Shown: one piece after another, positions 1 through 8,570 of the stretch
How positions within the stretch are numbered: position 1 is the first letter of the stretch
Layout of the letters: every line of letters starts with the position of its first letter
Source: Colwellia sp.
Lineage (GTDB): Bacteria > Pseudomonadota > Gammaproteobacteria > Enterobacterales > Alteromonadaceae
Assembly: GCA_026196955.1 (NCBI GenBank)
Contig: JAPHTO010000042.1
Coordinates: 1 to 35,766 of the forward strand
DNA length: 35,766 bases
Direction of reading: 5' to 3'
Notes under the pieces: model-generated
Databases searched by the model: none
The model's input: the letters and a program-made list of their open reading frames with translations, nothing else
What the model was told of the DNA's origin: nothing
Program-made: the position numbers and the translations under genes

Positions 1-740
1 AAGGCATTAACCGTTGATAGGTATCGATTTGTTGGTTGTCTGATTAACTCAGCAACCGTGCCTGTTTCGTGAATATATTCTAGGTATTTTCCATCTGCGA
101 CTAAGTTAAATCCACCGACCCGAGTTACTTGGGTATTTTTGCGTTCGCCATTAGCCAACACGACTTCGCGATTGAAAGTGTGAATTTTGCCACTTTGCGT
201 CATTTCACGTTGTAGTTCAAACCATAAGCGCTCTATTTCTTCAATAGAAGCTAATTTGCTGCTAGCGCCTATGCTCTGTGCAAATTCATCTAAAAATTCG
301 CCACGATTAGGTATTTGCGCTGAAATCACTGAGGTTTGAAATTTACTACGCGTATCGCCCGAAACTTGCTGTAAAACACCAAATAGCTCTTTCAACTCAC
401 CCAGACGTTTATCTAATGCATCAGCTCTATTGGCTAGTTGCACCTCGTTATCCGCAAAAGTTTGTTCTAGTTGAGTGCTTAACTTAATGGCTGAATCTCT
501 TTGGTTTTTTACATCATTAAGCAATGATTGCTGCTGACTAACTTTCGCTTTAAATTCAGCTTCTCTTGCTTGATTTTGTTTAGATTGCGCTATTTTACCT
601 TGTTCAAGCTGGCTTAATAATTCATCTAAGTTGCTTGCCTGTTGCGCCATGCTCACACCAGTAAACAGTGTGAAAGAAAGTGCTACTGCTTTCATTGCTA
701 ATTTGCAGTGTTGGTTAAACGTTTTATTTATAATAGTCAT
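1..740 (-). CDS. TtpC/ExbB-like proton channel family protein, N-terminal part (cut by window edge)
   Basis: The visible part is the N-terminal 246 residues of a protein running off the left edge. It begins with a signal peptide (hydrophobic segment VALSFTLFTGVSMA, cleavage expected near MAQQ) and continues as a charged, coiled-coil-rich periplasmic region of about 110 residues, then a mixed region with GGFNLVADGKYLEYI. This is the layout of TtpC, the extended MotA/TolQ/ExbB-family protein of TonB2-type systems, whose TolQ-like membrane helices come later and lie outside the window. It starts 13 bp after the DUF3450 stop codon, in the same direction, so the two are one operon. By family precedent exbB, exbD, tonB and a TPR protein would follow. 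Role: energising TonB-dependent transport from the inner membrane. The identity is inferred from N-terminal layout and context, because the diagnostic membrane helices are not visible. Confidence 0.78.
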   Translation of the reverse strand, partial: MTIINKTFNQHCKLAMKAVALSFTLFTGVSMAQQASNLDELLSQLEQGKIAQSKQNQAREAEFKAKVSQQQSLLNDVKNQRDSAIKLSTQLEQTFADNEVQLANRADALDKRLGELKELFGVLQQVSGDTRSKFQTSVISAQIPNRGEFLDEFAQSIGASSKLASIEEIERLWFELQREMTQSGKIHTFNREVVLANGERKNTQVTRVGGFNLVADGKYLEYIHETGTVAELIRQPTNRYLSTVNA

Positions 741-753
741 GATGGATACTCTG

Positions 754-1551
754 CTATAGCTCAGTTTGGGTATTGGTCAATGGCACCATAATGAGATCAG
801 GTGCTAATTGCTTACGGGCAATACGAAGTGCTTTGTTAATACCTAAGCGGTAATCTTGAGAAAGTGATTGCCATTGACCACTTGTTTGATCCCAATGACC
901 TAAACGACTGCCATCACGCGTTTGGTAAATAAAACTCACTCTGCCTACACGTAAAAAATCAACATCCATTTGTTGACCTTCAACGGTTAGCAATCCGCTG
1001 TATGCTTCGATTGTTCTACCGTAGTCAACTTCGACTTGATAAGCCTCTAAGACACGACGAAATTTTTCAGATACAGAGATATCAGCTCGAGTCATCATCT
1101 CATTTAAATCATTCACTCGCTTATTACGCTCTTCTCCCAAAAAAGGAACGTCGAGCTGAACGAAGTTTTCTAATGTAGAAATCATACGTGCCATTAATGG
1201 CGAGATTTGGCGTTCAATGATGCTTACTTCTTCCATTGATCTAGCTAATTGAGCTAATTCTGATACTTGATTATCAAGCTGAGATTGCATTTGTTGGTTA
1301 TATACATTTAATCCGTCTAACTCTTTAGTAACCGCATTAAATTGTTGTAACTTTGTTTGAGCTTGCAGGGTAAAATCATTCACTTTTAATTGAGAATTTG
1401 CTGCAGATTCATTAATTTTTTGCCCGGCTATAACCACTTTTTCTAATTGCTGAGGTTGGCTTTGTGTATTAGCAAGTGCATTGATATGGTACAAACTACT
1501 TGTACTCACACTCAGTAATAAGCTTGCTTTGACAAGGTGTGATAACTTCAT
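754..1551 (-). CDS. DUF3450 family periplasmic protein of a TonB system
   Basis: A 265-residue protein with an N-terminal signal peptide (about residues 1-28, ending near NALA) followed by a long helical coiled-coil region (about 40-125) and a compact C-terminal domain ending in QLAPDLIMVPL. The pattern matches the DUF3450 family, which typically heads clusters encoding TtpC/ExbB, ExbB, ExbD, TonB and a TPR protein; its biochemical function is not established. Here it is the first gene of the operon, 13 bp ahead of the TtpC-like gene. An AGG-type ribosome-binding site precedes the ATG. Its promoter carries PhoB-like heptamers at 1607-1635, so expression is predicted to rise when phosphate is scarce. 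It probably works in the periplasm as an accessory of the TonB complex; that role is inference from context. Confidence 0.85.
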   Translation of the reverse strand: MKLSHLVKASLLLSVSTSSLYHINALANTQSQPQQLEKVVIAGQKINESAANSQLKVNDFTLQAQTKLQQFNAVTKELDGLNVYNQQMQSQLDNQVSELAQLARSMEEVSIIERQISPLMARMISTLENFVQLDVPFLGEERNKRVNDLNEMMTRADISVSEKFRRVLEAYQVEVDYGRTIEAYSGLLTVEGQQMDVDFLRVGRVSFIYQTRDGSRLGHWDQTSGQWQSLSQDYRLGINKALRIARKQLAPDLIMVPLTNTQTEL

Positions 1552-1590
1552 CGATTTACCTATTTCTTCTCATAAAAATAATTGAAATAA

Positions 1591-1635
1591 AGTCTACCGA
1601 GAAAATATGACACTTAAGTTATAGAAATATGACGG
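1591..1635 (-). promoter_or_regulatory. Predicted PhoB-dependent promoter of the DUF3450-TtpC operon
   Basis: Read on the minus strand, three 11-bp-phased heptamers are present: CCGTCAT (1635-1629), CTATAAC (1624-1618) and GTGTCAT (1613-1607). They are separated by the AT-rich spacers ATTT and TTAA. The first and third match the pho-box half site CTGTCAT at 6 of 7 positions; the middle one matches at 4. Exactly 10 bp after the last heptamer lies TAGACT (1596-1591), a plausible -10 hexamer, and no -35 is needed. This is the architecture of PhoB class promoters. The start codon is about 40 bp further on. The same arrangement precedes the lipoprotein operon at 8571-8648. Confidence 0.7.
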
Positions 1636-1932
1636 TTTTATTTCATCTTGTGAAACTTAAGATTCGGGGCATAGTAGAAATGAAGCATACTTCTCTTACA
1701 CGTTATTAACGCGTTTTTTGGCTATTTAACTGAATAATTTTTTATCCTCTAGCCTAAACTGATTAATCTAGTGTTCGTCTTCTAAGTAATGTTGAAAAGA
1801 GTTTTATTGGAAAAGAAATTGAAAAGCAACAGGATGAAGATTTAACGCTTAATATCAAGGCATTCAAGCTGTAATAGCTCATGTCTACTTGCTTGTGCTA
1901 AGTAGTGATTTGAAAGACTACAGAGATATAAT
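1636..1932. other. Intergenic region without a supported gene
   Basis: About 300 bp between the PhoB-like promoter and the methyltransferase gene. On the plus strand, 1767-1874 stays open for 35 sense codons and reads like protein (it includes EKSFIGKEIEKQQDEDLTLN) but has no usable start codon. It could be a decayed gene end or chance. No terminator or RNA was recognised here. Confidence 0.5.
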
Positions 1933-2583
1933 CTAGCGAATAAACTTAAGTATGTGCCCTTTGAACTCTTGCTCGAGATACGCGGTATTAATGGGTACTT
2001 GTTGAGAAGATGTAAAGCCGAAGCTTAGCATTCGAGCATTTAGTTTATTTTTTCTGCCGCGCCCTGGATCAACAATAATGACTTCGCAAACTGGCTTCGC
2101 ATGCGCTTCAATAAAAGAAGCCAGTAACTCAATATGCTCATCCTCATACAAGAGGTCGCTGCCAATAATCAAATCAAAAAGGCCAAGCGTATCATTGGTA
2201 TCAGCCCAACCTGTTCGCTCAAAGGCAATAGTGCTATCTTCATTAATTGAGGTATTGCGTTGCAAGAACTTTTTCACTTCGGGATGATAATCCGTTGCCG
2301 TAATGTCAGCACCTTGCTTGTTTAAGAGCAAACTAGACAGCGCTATGCCGCATCCAATTTCTAGTATTCGTTTTGAACTGGTATCGTAGTCAAAAATATA
2401 GTGTGCAAGCACTAAACTCGATGGCCAAATTACACCAAATAGGGACCAAGATGCTGAGCATATACCGAGTTTTTCGGCATTACCAGAGGGATCATAAAAC
2501 TCTTGTTTGTCGCGCAAAGTGCACAAATGGATATCAGTTTTACCAAACTCAACAGTTTGGTAGCTTAAGCGTAGGTTTGTCAT
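1933..2583 (-). CDS. Class I SAM-dependent methyltransferase, METTL21/Methyltransf_16-like
   Basis: A 216-residue cytosolic protein with the Rossmann methyltransferase signatures: motif I ILEIGCGIALSSLLL (about residues 74-88), an acidic ribose-binding loop ATDYHPEV (about 95-102), and motif IV DLIIGSDLLYEDEH (about 137-150). The SDLLYE motif after a GCGIAL motif I is typical of the METTL21-like lysine-methyltransferase group (Methyltransf_16), whose bacterial members are mostly uncharacterised. The N-terminal part contains ASWSLFGVIWPSSLVLAHYI, matching the W-P-S-LAHY pre-motif region of that group. It is flanked by intergenic regions of about 300 bp on both sides, so it is probably a single transcription unit although it sits between the two TonB-related operons. 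The substrate cannot be told from sequence; a protein lysine is the family-based guess. Confidence 0.82.
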   Translation of the reverse strand: MTNLRLSYQTVEFGKTDIHLCTLRDKQEFYDPSGNAEKLGICSASWSLFGVIWPSSLVLAHYIFDYDTSSKRILEIGCGIALSSLLLNKQGADITATDYHPEVKKFLQRNTSINEDSTIAFERTGWADTNDTLGLFDLIIGSDLLYEDEHIELLASFIEAHAKPVCEVIIVDPGRGRKNKLNARMLSFGFTSSQQVPINTAYLEQEFKGHILKFIR

Positions 2584-2592
2584 TGGGCGAAC

Positions 2593-2730
2593 TCAATATT
2601 GGGTTGCAGAGCCAACTATCGACGATAGATAAATGACAAAACGAGAATGTCTACCCAGCATATAGCATTCAGCTAATAAGGCAATGTATTTAACGAAATG
2701 ATTACGGCGCAGGAAAATAGCCAGCATCAT
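2593..2730 (-). other. Possible small ORF upstream of the methyltransferase gene (doubtful)
   Basis: A minus-strand frame opens with ATG-ATG at 2730 and runs 45 codons (begins MMLAIFLRRNHFVKYIALL) to a TGA at 2593, 9 bp before the methyltransferase start. No ribosome-binding site is visible. It has an amphipathic, basic, hydrophobic composition, but AT-rich spacer can give this by chance. It may be the leader region of the methyltransferase transcript rather than a gene. The rest of the 2584-2838 spacer shows nothing recognisable. Confidence 0.15.
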
Positions 2731-2838
2731 TTTGCTGAATATTGACGTCAATTTGATGGTTCAGAATACAAACTCAGATAGTAGCCGCCATATACAATAA
2801 TGGGCATAATCCTTTAAACTCCCTATGCGAGAGGAAAT

Positions 2839-2870
2839 AAAAAGACTTGGGGTTACCCGCAAGTCTTTTT
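2839..2870 (-). terminator. Intrinsic terminator after the TonB-dependent receptor gene
   Basis: A perfect 11-bp inverted repeat, AAAAAGACTTG and CAAGTCTTTTT, flanks a loop that can itself pair (GGG-TTA-CCC). On the minus strand the stem ends in CTTTTT followed by ATTT. It lies 35 bp past the receptor stop codon. Confidence 0.85.
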
Positions 2871-2904
2871 CTTTTTAAGCCGCTATATTATGGTTAATGT
2901 AGCG

Positions 2905-5571
2905 TTAGAAATCCCACTTTAAAGCCACTTCAAAGCGAGTTCCCTTGGTTTTACTCTGCAATAAAGTATCTTCAAACTCTAGCTCTTTATCTTCACCTAG
3001 CATGTTTTGTACTTTAAAGGTTAAGGTGGAAGAGAACGTTGGATAATAGGTATACACCATATCTAATGAGTGGAATGGTTGCTCGTAAGCATCCCCTTTG
3101 CCTTCAATACCCGGTACTATGATACGTTCACCAAATACATTGTAAGCTAAGGTTGCGCTATGATTACCATTAGGTGCATCCCAACCTAGATTGAAATTAA
3201 GCACGTATTCTGAATGCCCTGTCATTCGACGCGTTGGATTGGTTATACTGGTAGAAACGCCTGTTTGCTCAACAACCCGTTGTGTATCAATATTTATTTC
3301 AGAGTCACTTAGTGTGATGTTTCCAGACAAGAAAAAATCTGCGCCATTTATAGCGCCCAAGTCACCTAAGAACGTGAAGTCTTTTAAGAATTCCATTTCT
3401 ATACCATAAACATAACCATCTTCAGCATTAGCAATTCGTATGAGCGGCGGACCATCTTGTGACGGCGATTGCACTGCTTCAATTGGCATATCCATGTCTT
3501 TATAGAATAAACCAACAGACAAGTTTTCGCCTGTCTCCATATACCATTCCCAACGTAAATCATAGTTGGTGATGTCAGTGCTTTCTACGCCCGGCGTACC
3601 ACCAATAGGAAACCCTGTTAATGGGTCAATATAGGTTGCAGGTGCCACTTCACGCAGATCTGGCCTGATAGTTGTTTGACCAACAGTTGCGCGGAATTGC
3701 ATTTCCTCACTTAACACATAAGTAATTGCTAACGCGCCAAAGAAGTCATCTTCTTTAAACGTTAAATCAGCTAAGTCATCTTCCGTTGGTACGGCTGGTA
3801 AGTCAAACTTGCCTGTTGCTGGATCTAATGGTGCAACAACTTGTCTAAAGTCTTCCCAACGTACGCCACCCGTTAAGCGCCATGTATTGTCAAAGAAGAA
3901 ATCAGCTTCAACATAGTAAGCATCAACCATTTGACCTGAATAATAATCATCACCGGCAACTGACGTGTCGCGCATAATAATTTCATTGCCTCTTAATGGC
4001 TGATTTAACATCACATCATCAGTTAAAATACTGTTTAACTGATGGCCTGATAAATCTAAGTCATTAAAGGCTAGTGTATTAATATCAAGTCGTCGTGCAA
4101 ATGCTTCACGTGATTTTTTGATGAAATTACCACCAAATTTCAACTCTACTTCTGCGCTGTCTAAAGTGAAAGGTAGAGACATGTTATAACCATAGTTTTC
4201 AACTTCATCATCAAGATCTTGAAAACTATACCGTGTTGCAGTGGTCGCTTTTCTTAATGAGCTTTCATTTACATAGTCGAAAATGCCATCTTCAGGCTCT
4301 CCATTGTAACCATCAGCAACTATGTAACGTGTTTCAACATTGCCTGGTGCATAACGATTAGAGCGGGCATCTGAGTAGAACCAATCAACACCTAGCCCCC
4401 ACCAATCATTAAAGTTATGCGTGCCGCGAAGCTGATTAGAAATCATTTCCCGTTCTTCATAAATCACTTCCGTATCACGTACTCGCAAACCATCAGTGAT
4501 AGTAACGTTATTAGTGTTACCTCTTTTATCACTAATCTCATCTCGGGTGTCGTGCAAAATAAGTGAAGTGAAGTCTAGGCGGTGATCACGTCGATACTCT
4601 AACCCAAGGCTTAACATGCCAGAAAAACGCACAGAATGCTCTGTTGTTTCTACTTCATCAAAGCCGCGAACTAAAGACCAATTCCCCTCTGCGCCTTGCG
4701 TAAAGTCTTGCCCTTCATAGCCTTCTGATACTTCCCATTTATTGTCATATGAAACAGAAGAAAGAAATCCTAAACGAAAATCATCAAAATCAAACTTATT
4801 CCCTAACGTCAAATCTAAGCCTGTATTAGGGTTGATACTTTCACGTACTGGGTCATAATCTCGATTTAATTGCGCTGCAACTTGACGGTTATCTTCTTGG
4901 CCTAAATCATTAATAGCTGTGTAGCTATCCCATAACTTAGTTAAGTCACTTGGCGCTGCACGAGTACCATCATCAATTCCGTACCAGTCATCATCGCCAC
5001 CGCTATAGGTTAGCCCGTCATCAAAGTTATTGGTGTTACCACCAATTTTGCCTTTTACATTAAAAACAAAATCTGTCGGAATAGTTTTTAAACGTACATC
5101 AACATTACCGCCAGCAAAATGAGCAGGCATGCTGGGTGAATATGATTTTTGAACGGATAATGATTCAATAATACTTGATGGAAATAAATCCAAAGGAATG
5201 ACCGTTCTTGTTGGATCAGGGCTAGGTACAGCCGCACCATTTAATAGCGTGCTGGAAAAGCGCTCGCCTAAACCACGTACATAAATGAATTTACCATCGA
5301 CAAGTGTAATACCCGTAACACGACGAAGTGCTGCTGCTGCATCAGAATCACCTGTGCGAGATATTTGCTCTGCCCCTAAAATATCAGCAACAAACGCTTG
5401 GTTTTTACGCTCTTGCATTACAGCACTTGCTGTACCTTTTAAGCGACTCGCCTTAACCACTACTTCTTCCATGGCTTGGCTGTCATTTTCTTCTGCCACT
5501 ACTTGCCCTGTTGTTGCCATTACGGCAAGTGCTAGAGAAGATAAAGCAAAAGATGTAAACTTTTTATTCAT
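2905..5571 (-). CDS. TonB-dependent outer-membrane receptor
   Basis: An 888-residue outer-membrane transporter. The signal peptide is about residues 1-26 (MNKKFTSFALSSLALAVMAT..., cleavage near VVAEEN). A TonB-box-like segment (EEVVVKASRLKG) follows, then the plug domain (about 40-170) with GEQIS/LRRVTGI, VRGLGERFSSTLLNGA and GGNVDVRLKTIP, then a long beta-barrel of alternating aromatic strands. The protein ends in Phe (VALKWDF), as expected for BAM-dependent insertion. An ATG 12 bp upstream (5583) is in frame, but the GAGG inside that segment makes a proper ribosome-binding site for the ATG at 5571, so the shorter form is chosen. It lies downstream of the duplicated lipoprotein gene with a strong hairpin between them, and both should be transcribed from the PhoB-like promoter near 8571. 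The substrate is unknown; phosphate-linked regulation suggests a phosphorus-containing nutrient (inference). Confidence 0.93.
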   Translation of the reverse strand: MNKKFTSFALSSLALAVMATTGQVVAEENDSQAMEEVVVKASRLKGTASAVMQERKNQAFVADILGAEQISRTGDSDAAAALRRVTGITLVDGKFIYVRGLGERFSSTLLNGAAVPSPDPTRTVIPLDLFPSSIIESLSVQKSYSPSMPAHFAGGNVDVRLKTIPTDFVFNVKGKIGGNTNNFDDGLTYSGGDDDWYGIDDGTRAAPSDLTKLWDSYTAINDLGQEDNRQVAAQLNRDYDPVRESINPNTGLDLTLGNKFDFDDFRLGFLSSVSYDNKWEVSEGYEGQDFTQGAEGNWSLVRGFDEVETTEHSVRFSGMLSLGLEYRRDHRLDFTSLILHDTRDEISDKRGNTNNVTITDGLRVRDTEVIYEEREMISNQLRGTHNFNDWWGLGVDWFYSDARSNRYAPGNVETRYIVADGYNGEPEDGIFDYVNESSLRKATTATRYSFQDLDDEVENYGYNMSLPFTLDSAEVELKFGGNFIKKSREAFARRLDINTLAFNDLDLSGHQLNSILTDDVMLNQPLRGNEIIMRDTSVAGDDYYSGQMVDAYYVEADFFFDNTWRLTGGVRWEDFRQVVAPLDPATGKFDLPAVPTEDDLADLTFKEDDFFGALAITYVLSEEMQFRATVGQTTIRPDLREVAPATYIDPLTGFPIGGTPGVESTDITNYDLRWEWYMETGENLSVGLFYKDMDMPIEAVQSPSQDGPPLIRIANAEDGYVYGIEMEFLKDFTFLGDLGAINGADFFLSGNITLSDSEINIDTQRVVEQTGVSTSITNPTRRMTGHSEYVLNFNLGWDAPNGNHSATLAYNVFGERIIVPGIEGKGDAYEQPFHSLDMVYTYYPTFSSTLTFKVQNMLGEDKELEFEDTLLQSKTKGTRFEVALKWDF

Positions 5572-5603
5572 TGTAAACCTCATGAATTAGGTATTTGAAC
5601 ATT

Positions 5604-5642
5604 AAAATGCTGTAGTACCTTAAGCAGGCACTACAGCATTTT
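5604..5642 (-). terminator. Intercistronic hairpin between lipoprotein and receptor genes
   Basis: A perfect 13-bp inverted repeat (AAAATGCTGTAGT and ACTACAGCATTTT) with a 13-nt loop, 14 bp after the lipoprotein stop and 32 bp before the receptor start. The run of Ts after the stem is short, so it could be a leaky terminator that lowers receptor expression, or an mRNA-stabilising structure at the lipoprotein 3' end. Full termination would leave the receptor without an evident promoter. Confidence 0.7.
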
Positions 5643-5656
5643 GATTAGTTAAACTG

Positions 5657-8512
5657 TTACTCTAAACCTACAGTCCAACCAGCAGTCCAGTCATTGCTTT
5701 CCGTTACCGCACCAATGTGATTGGCATTGTCGAAGAAATCGCTACCTGTGAAGTCTTTCGCTGTTGTTGTATCGATAGTAAATACACCGTTTAGTACCGC
5801 ATTCATATCAACAGCAGTTGAGTTATCAGTATTTTGATTAAGCACCCAATCTTGTGTATCAAGTAATACTGAGCCATCTGAGGCTTTAGAATTTTTGAAG
5901 TTTTCGCTACACGCAAATACTGAGTGAGAAATCACAGTATCGCCTGCCACTGCTTGGTCAACCGTTATTGAAGAAGTATCGCCCCCCTCAATTTCAAAAC
6001 ACTCACCTGCAGCATTGGTTACAACAAAGTTATGAAGCTGTGCTTTAGTACCTTCACGTAAATAAACACCTTCACTGTCTTTATCAGCCGTATCAAAAGC
6101 ATTCCCTATGATGGTCATATTAGCGATTGTCGGGTTAGATTGCGGTTGTTTATTAGGTGTTGAGCCATCGTTGTCTGCTTCAATTGCACGGTTGGCTGCA
6201 CCATCGTTAGCATCATGCTTAACGAGTACATATTGCATGTTACCGCGGTAACCATTATCCCAATCGACACTGTCATCTTGGTTAGCCGTTAAAACAACAT
6301 ACTTAAGGTTTACTGTACCGCCAAAGAATTCAACACCATCGTCAGCATTTTCGTGCACTTGCAAGTACTCAACTTTAGTACCTGAGCCAACACCGCCAAA
6401 AGTAACACCATTTAACTCATTGTCTGGTGCAATTTCATAACCTGCATGCTTAACAACCACATAGCGCAACGTACCTGAGTTATCTTCATCGTTAGTACCA
6501 CCAAATACTGCCCCTTCTTCTACGCCTTCAACCTGCAGCGCACAATCAGAGCCATCTGACGGGCATTTGTTAGATTGAGCATTACCCAGAATAACGATAC
6601 CGCCCCATTGACCATGACCTGTTTCTTCACCGGTAATATCTTCACTTGATGTAAACGTGATTGGTGCAGTGTTACTACCTAGCGCTTCAATTTTTGAATC
6701 GCGGCTTACGACTAAGTAATCACCACCTGAGCGTCCAAAAATGGTTGTACCTGCTTCGATAGACAGAGTTGCGCTGTTCGCTTTGTCTTCACCAACAAAT
6801 ACCGGGCCATTTAAGGCGTATAAGTTATTAGACGTTAAGGTTAAATCACTGGTGATCTTCCCAGAAATTTCACATGTCGTCGTTGTACCATCAGCCGGTG
6901 TAATTGATGTTGTTCCAGTTGGGCAACCTTCAACTTCCGCTTGTGCCGTGACAATACCGCCACCAAAACCGAATGCCCAACCTTGACGCCAATCATTGCT
7001 GCCATCAAAGGCACCAATATAGTCAACAGTATCGAAGAAAGCGTCTTGTGTGCTTGCGACATCTTGACCTGCGCCAGCAGCAATTAATGGTGAATTTGCA
7101 TCTGGAACACCAGACTCGTTAATTAAAAGAGATGTTGAGATACTGTTTGATGGCTCAGCTGTAAACCAAGCAGCTAAATCAAGTAATACTGAGCCGTCAG
7201 CAGCTTTAGAATCTTTAAAATTTTCGCCATTTGAACAAGCCATAACCGAGTTTTGTATAACTATTTTACCGCTATTGGCGTTATCAACAGTAACAGAGGC
7301 CGTATCACCACCTTCAAACTCTAAACATTCACCCATTTCACTTGGGCCTGTTACCACAGTGTTGAAAATTTTAGCCGCTGTACCTTCACGAAGATAAATA
7401 CCTTCAGAGTCTTTATCTGCGGTATTAAAGTTATTACCAATGATGGTCATGTTAGACAAGGTAGGGTTTGATTGTGGCTCTTTCGCTGGGTTTGAGCCAT
7501 CGTTATCAGCCTCGATAGCACGGTTAGCAATACCCGCATTTTTAGCATGTTCAATATAGATATGTTGCAGCTTGCCTTTATAACCGTTATCCCAATCAAC
7601 ACTGTCATCTTGGTTTGCTGTTAACACTAAATGCTTAATGCTAGCGGCACCACCAAAGAACTCAACACCGTCATCAGCATTTGAGTGGACTTGAATGTAA
7701 TCAAGGGTAGTACCTGAGCCCACACCACCAAAGGTAATACCGTTTAATTCATTATCAGGGGCAATTTCATAACCCGCGTACTTAACAACAACATATTTAA
7801 GCACACCTGAGTTATCTTCAAAATCAGTACCACCAAAGACCGCACCTTCTGCTACACCTTCAACTTGCAGCGCACAATCACTTCCATCAGTTGGACACTT
7901 ATTAGAAGGTGCATTACCTAAAATTACTACGCCACCCCATTGACCAGCATCAGTCGCTTCGCCTTTAACATCCTGTAAAGAGGTCATGATAATTGGTTGA
8001 GCTTTTGTGCCTTCCGCCATGATTTGTGCATCACGGTGAACCACTAAGTAATCATTTCCTGATTGACCAAATAACACAGTGCCCGGCTCTATCGTTAATA
8101 CAACATCACCTACGTTACGTGCTTGCTTGTTTGCAGATGAGCCGCCAACTTCTAAGCCACCACTTATCGCATACATTACTGGCTTGCCGTTGCTATCTTT
8201 AGCAACTAAGGTAGTGTTTTGTGAAATTTTTGTATCAAGCACTTGTACTTGCACGTCAAAGCCCATTGCCGCTGACACTTGCGTACTTAACGCTGAATTT
8301 GACTTACCGGCTAAAACCGTTGCATCAGGTGTCGTTGGCGTAGTAGGTGCTGGGTTATTGATAACCGTATCACCTACAGAGTTATCAACATCAGACGCTA
8401 AATTTATATCGCCTCCACAAGCGGCAAGGCCAATAGACAGAGCGGCTACAATCGCTGCATTGGTAGTATTGTGTTTAAAAAGACTATTTAATTTTATGCT
8501 GTTCAATTTCAT
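5657..8512 (-). CDS. Large outer-membrane lipoprotein with a tandem-duplicated beta-helix-like domain
   Basis: A 951-residue lipoprotein. The signal is MKLNSIKLNSLFKHN then a hydrophobic stretch ending in the lipobox LAAC (Cys32), followed by a Pro/Thr-rich linker. The rest is two copies of one domain, about residues 113-513 and 565-946, at an offset of about 440-444 residues. Both copies carry the same blocks: SG-DYLVV-RD, GQWGG-VILGNA, a CX6C pair (NKCP-DGSDCALQVEGV), YEIAPDNELNG, ADDGVEFFGG, ANQDDSVDWDNGY and NRAIEADNDGS. The repeating short strands with G-N-D turns suggest a right-handed parallel beta-helix, a surface-ligand or polysaccharide-binding type of fold; I cannot assign an activity. 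The ATG at 8512 has GGAG upstream and gives a proper lipoprotein signal; an in-frame ATG 60 bp upstream would spoil it. It is the first gene before the TonB receptor and probably its surface partner. Confidence 0.82.
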   Translation of the reverse strand: MKLNSIKLNSLFKHNTTNAAIVAALSIGLAACGGDINLASDVDNSVGDTVINNPAPTTPTTPDATVLAGKSNSALSTQVSAAMGFDVQVQVLDTKISQNTTLVAKDSNGKPVMYAISGGLEVGGSSANKQARNVGDVVLTIEPGTVLFGQSGNDYLVVHRDAQIMAEGTKAQPIIMTSLQDVKGEATDAGQWGGVVILGNAPSNKCPTDGSDCALQVEGVAEGAVFGGTDFEDNSGVLKYVVVKYAGYEIAPDNELNGITFGGVGSGTTLDYIQVHSNADDGVEFFGGAASIKHLVLTANQDDSVDWDNGYKGKLQHIYIEHAKNAGIANRAIEADNDGSNPAKEPQSNPTLSNMTIIGNNFNTADKDSEGIYLREGTAAKIFNTVVTGPSEMGECLEFEGGDTASVTVDNANSGKIVIQNSVMACSNGENFKDSKAADGSVLLDLAAWFTAEPSNSISTSLLINESGVPDANSPLIAAGAGQDVASTQDAFFDTVDYIGAFDGSNDWRQGWAFGFGGGIVTAQAEVEGCPTGTTSITPADGTTTTCEISGKITSDLTLTSNNLYALNGPVFVGEDKANSATLSIEAGTTIFGRSGGDYLVVSRDSKIEALGSNTAPITFTSSEDITGEETGHGQWGGIVILGNAQSNKCPSDGSDCALQVEGVEEGAVFGGTNDEDNSGTLRYVVVKHAGYEIAPDNELNGVTFGGVGSGTKVEYLQVHENADDGVEFFGGTVNLKYVVLTANQDDSVDWDNGYRGNMQYVLVKHDANDGAANRAIEADNDGSTPNKQPQSNPTIANMTIIGNAFDTADKDSEGVYLREGTKAQLHNFVVTNAAGECFEIEGGDTSSITVDQAVAGDTVISHSVFACSENFKNSKASDGSVLLDTQDWVLNQNTDNSTAVDMNAVLNGVFTIDTTTAKDFTGSDFFDNANHIGAVTESNDWTAGWTVGLE

Positions 8513-8570
8513 GTGTATTTTGCTCCGAAGAGTTGGTTGTTTTAATAAAGAATTAATAAATTTTGACCAC

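Noticed and set aside
2373-2636. Plus-strand frame opposite the methyltransferase gene
   Set aside because: Antisense shadow of a clear methyltransferase; no family features.
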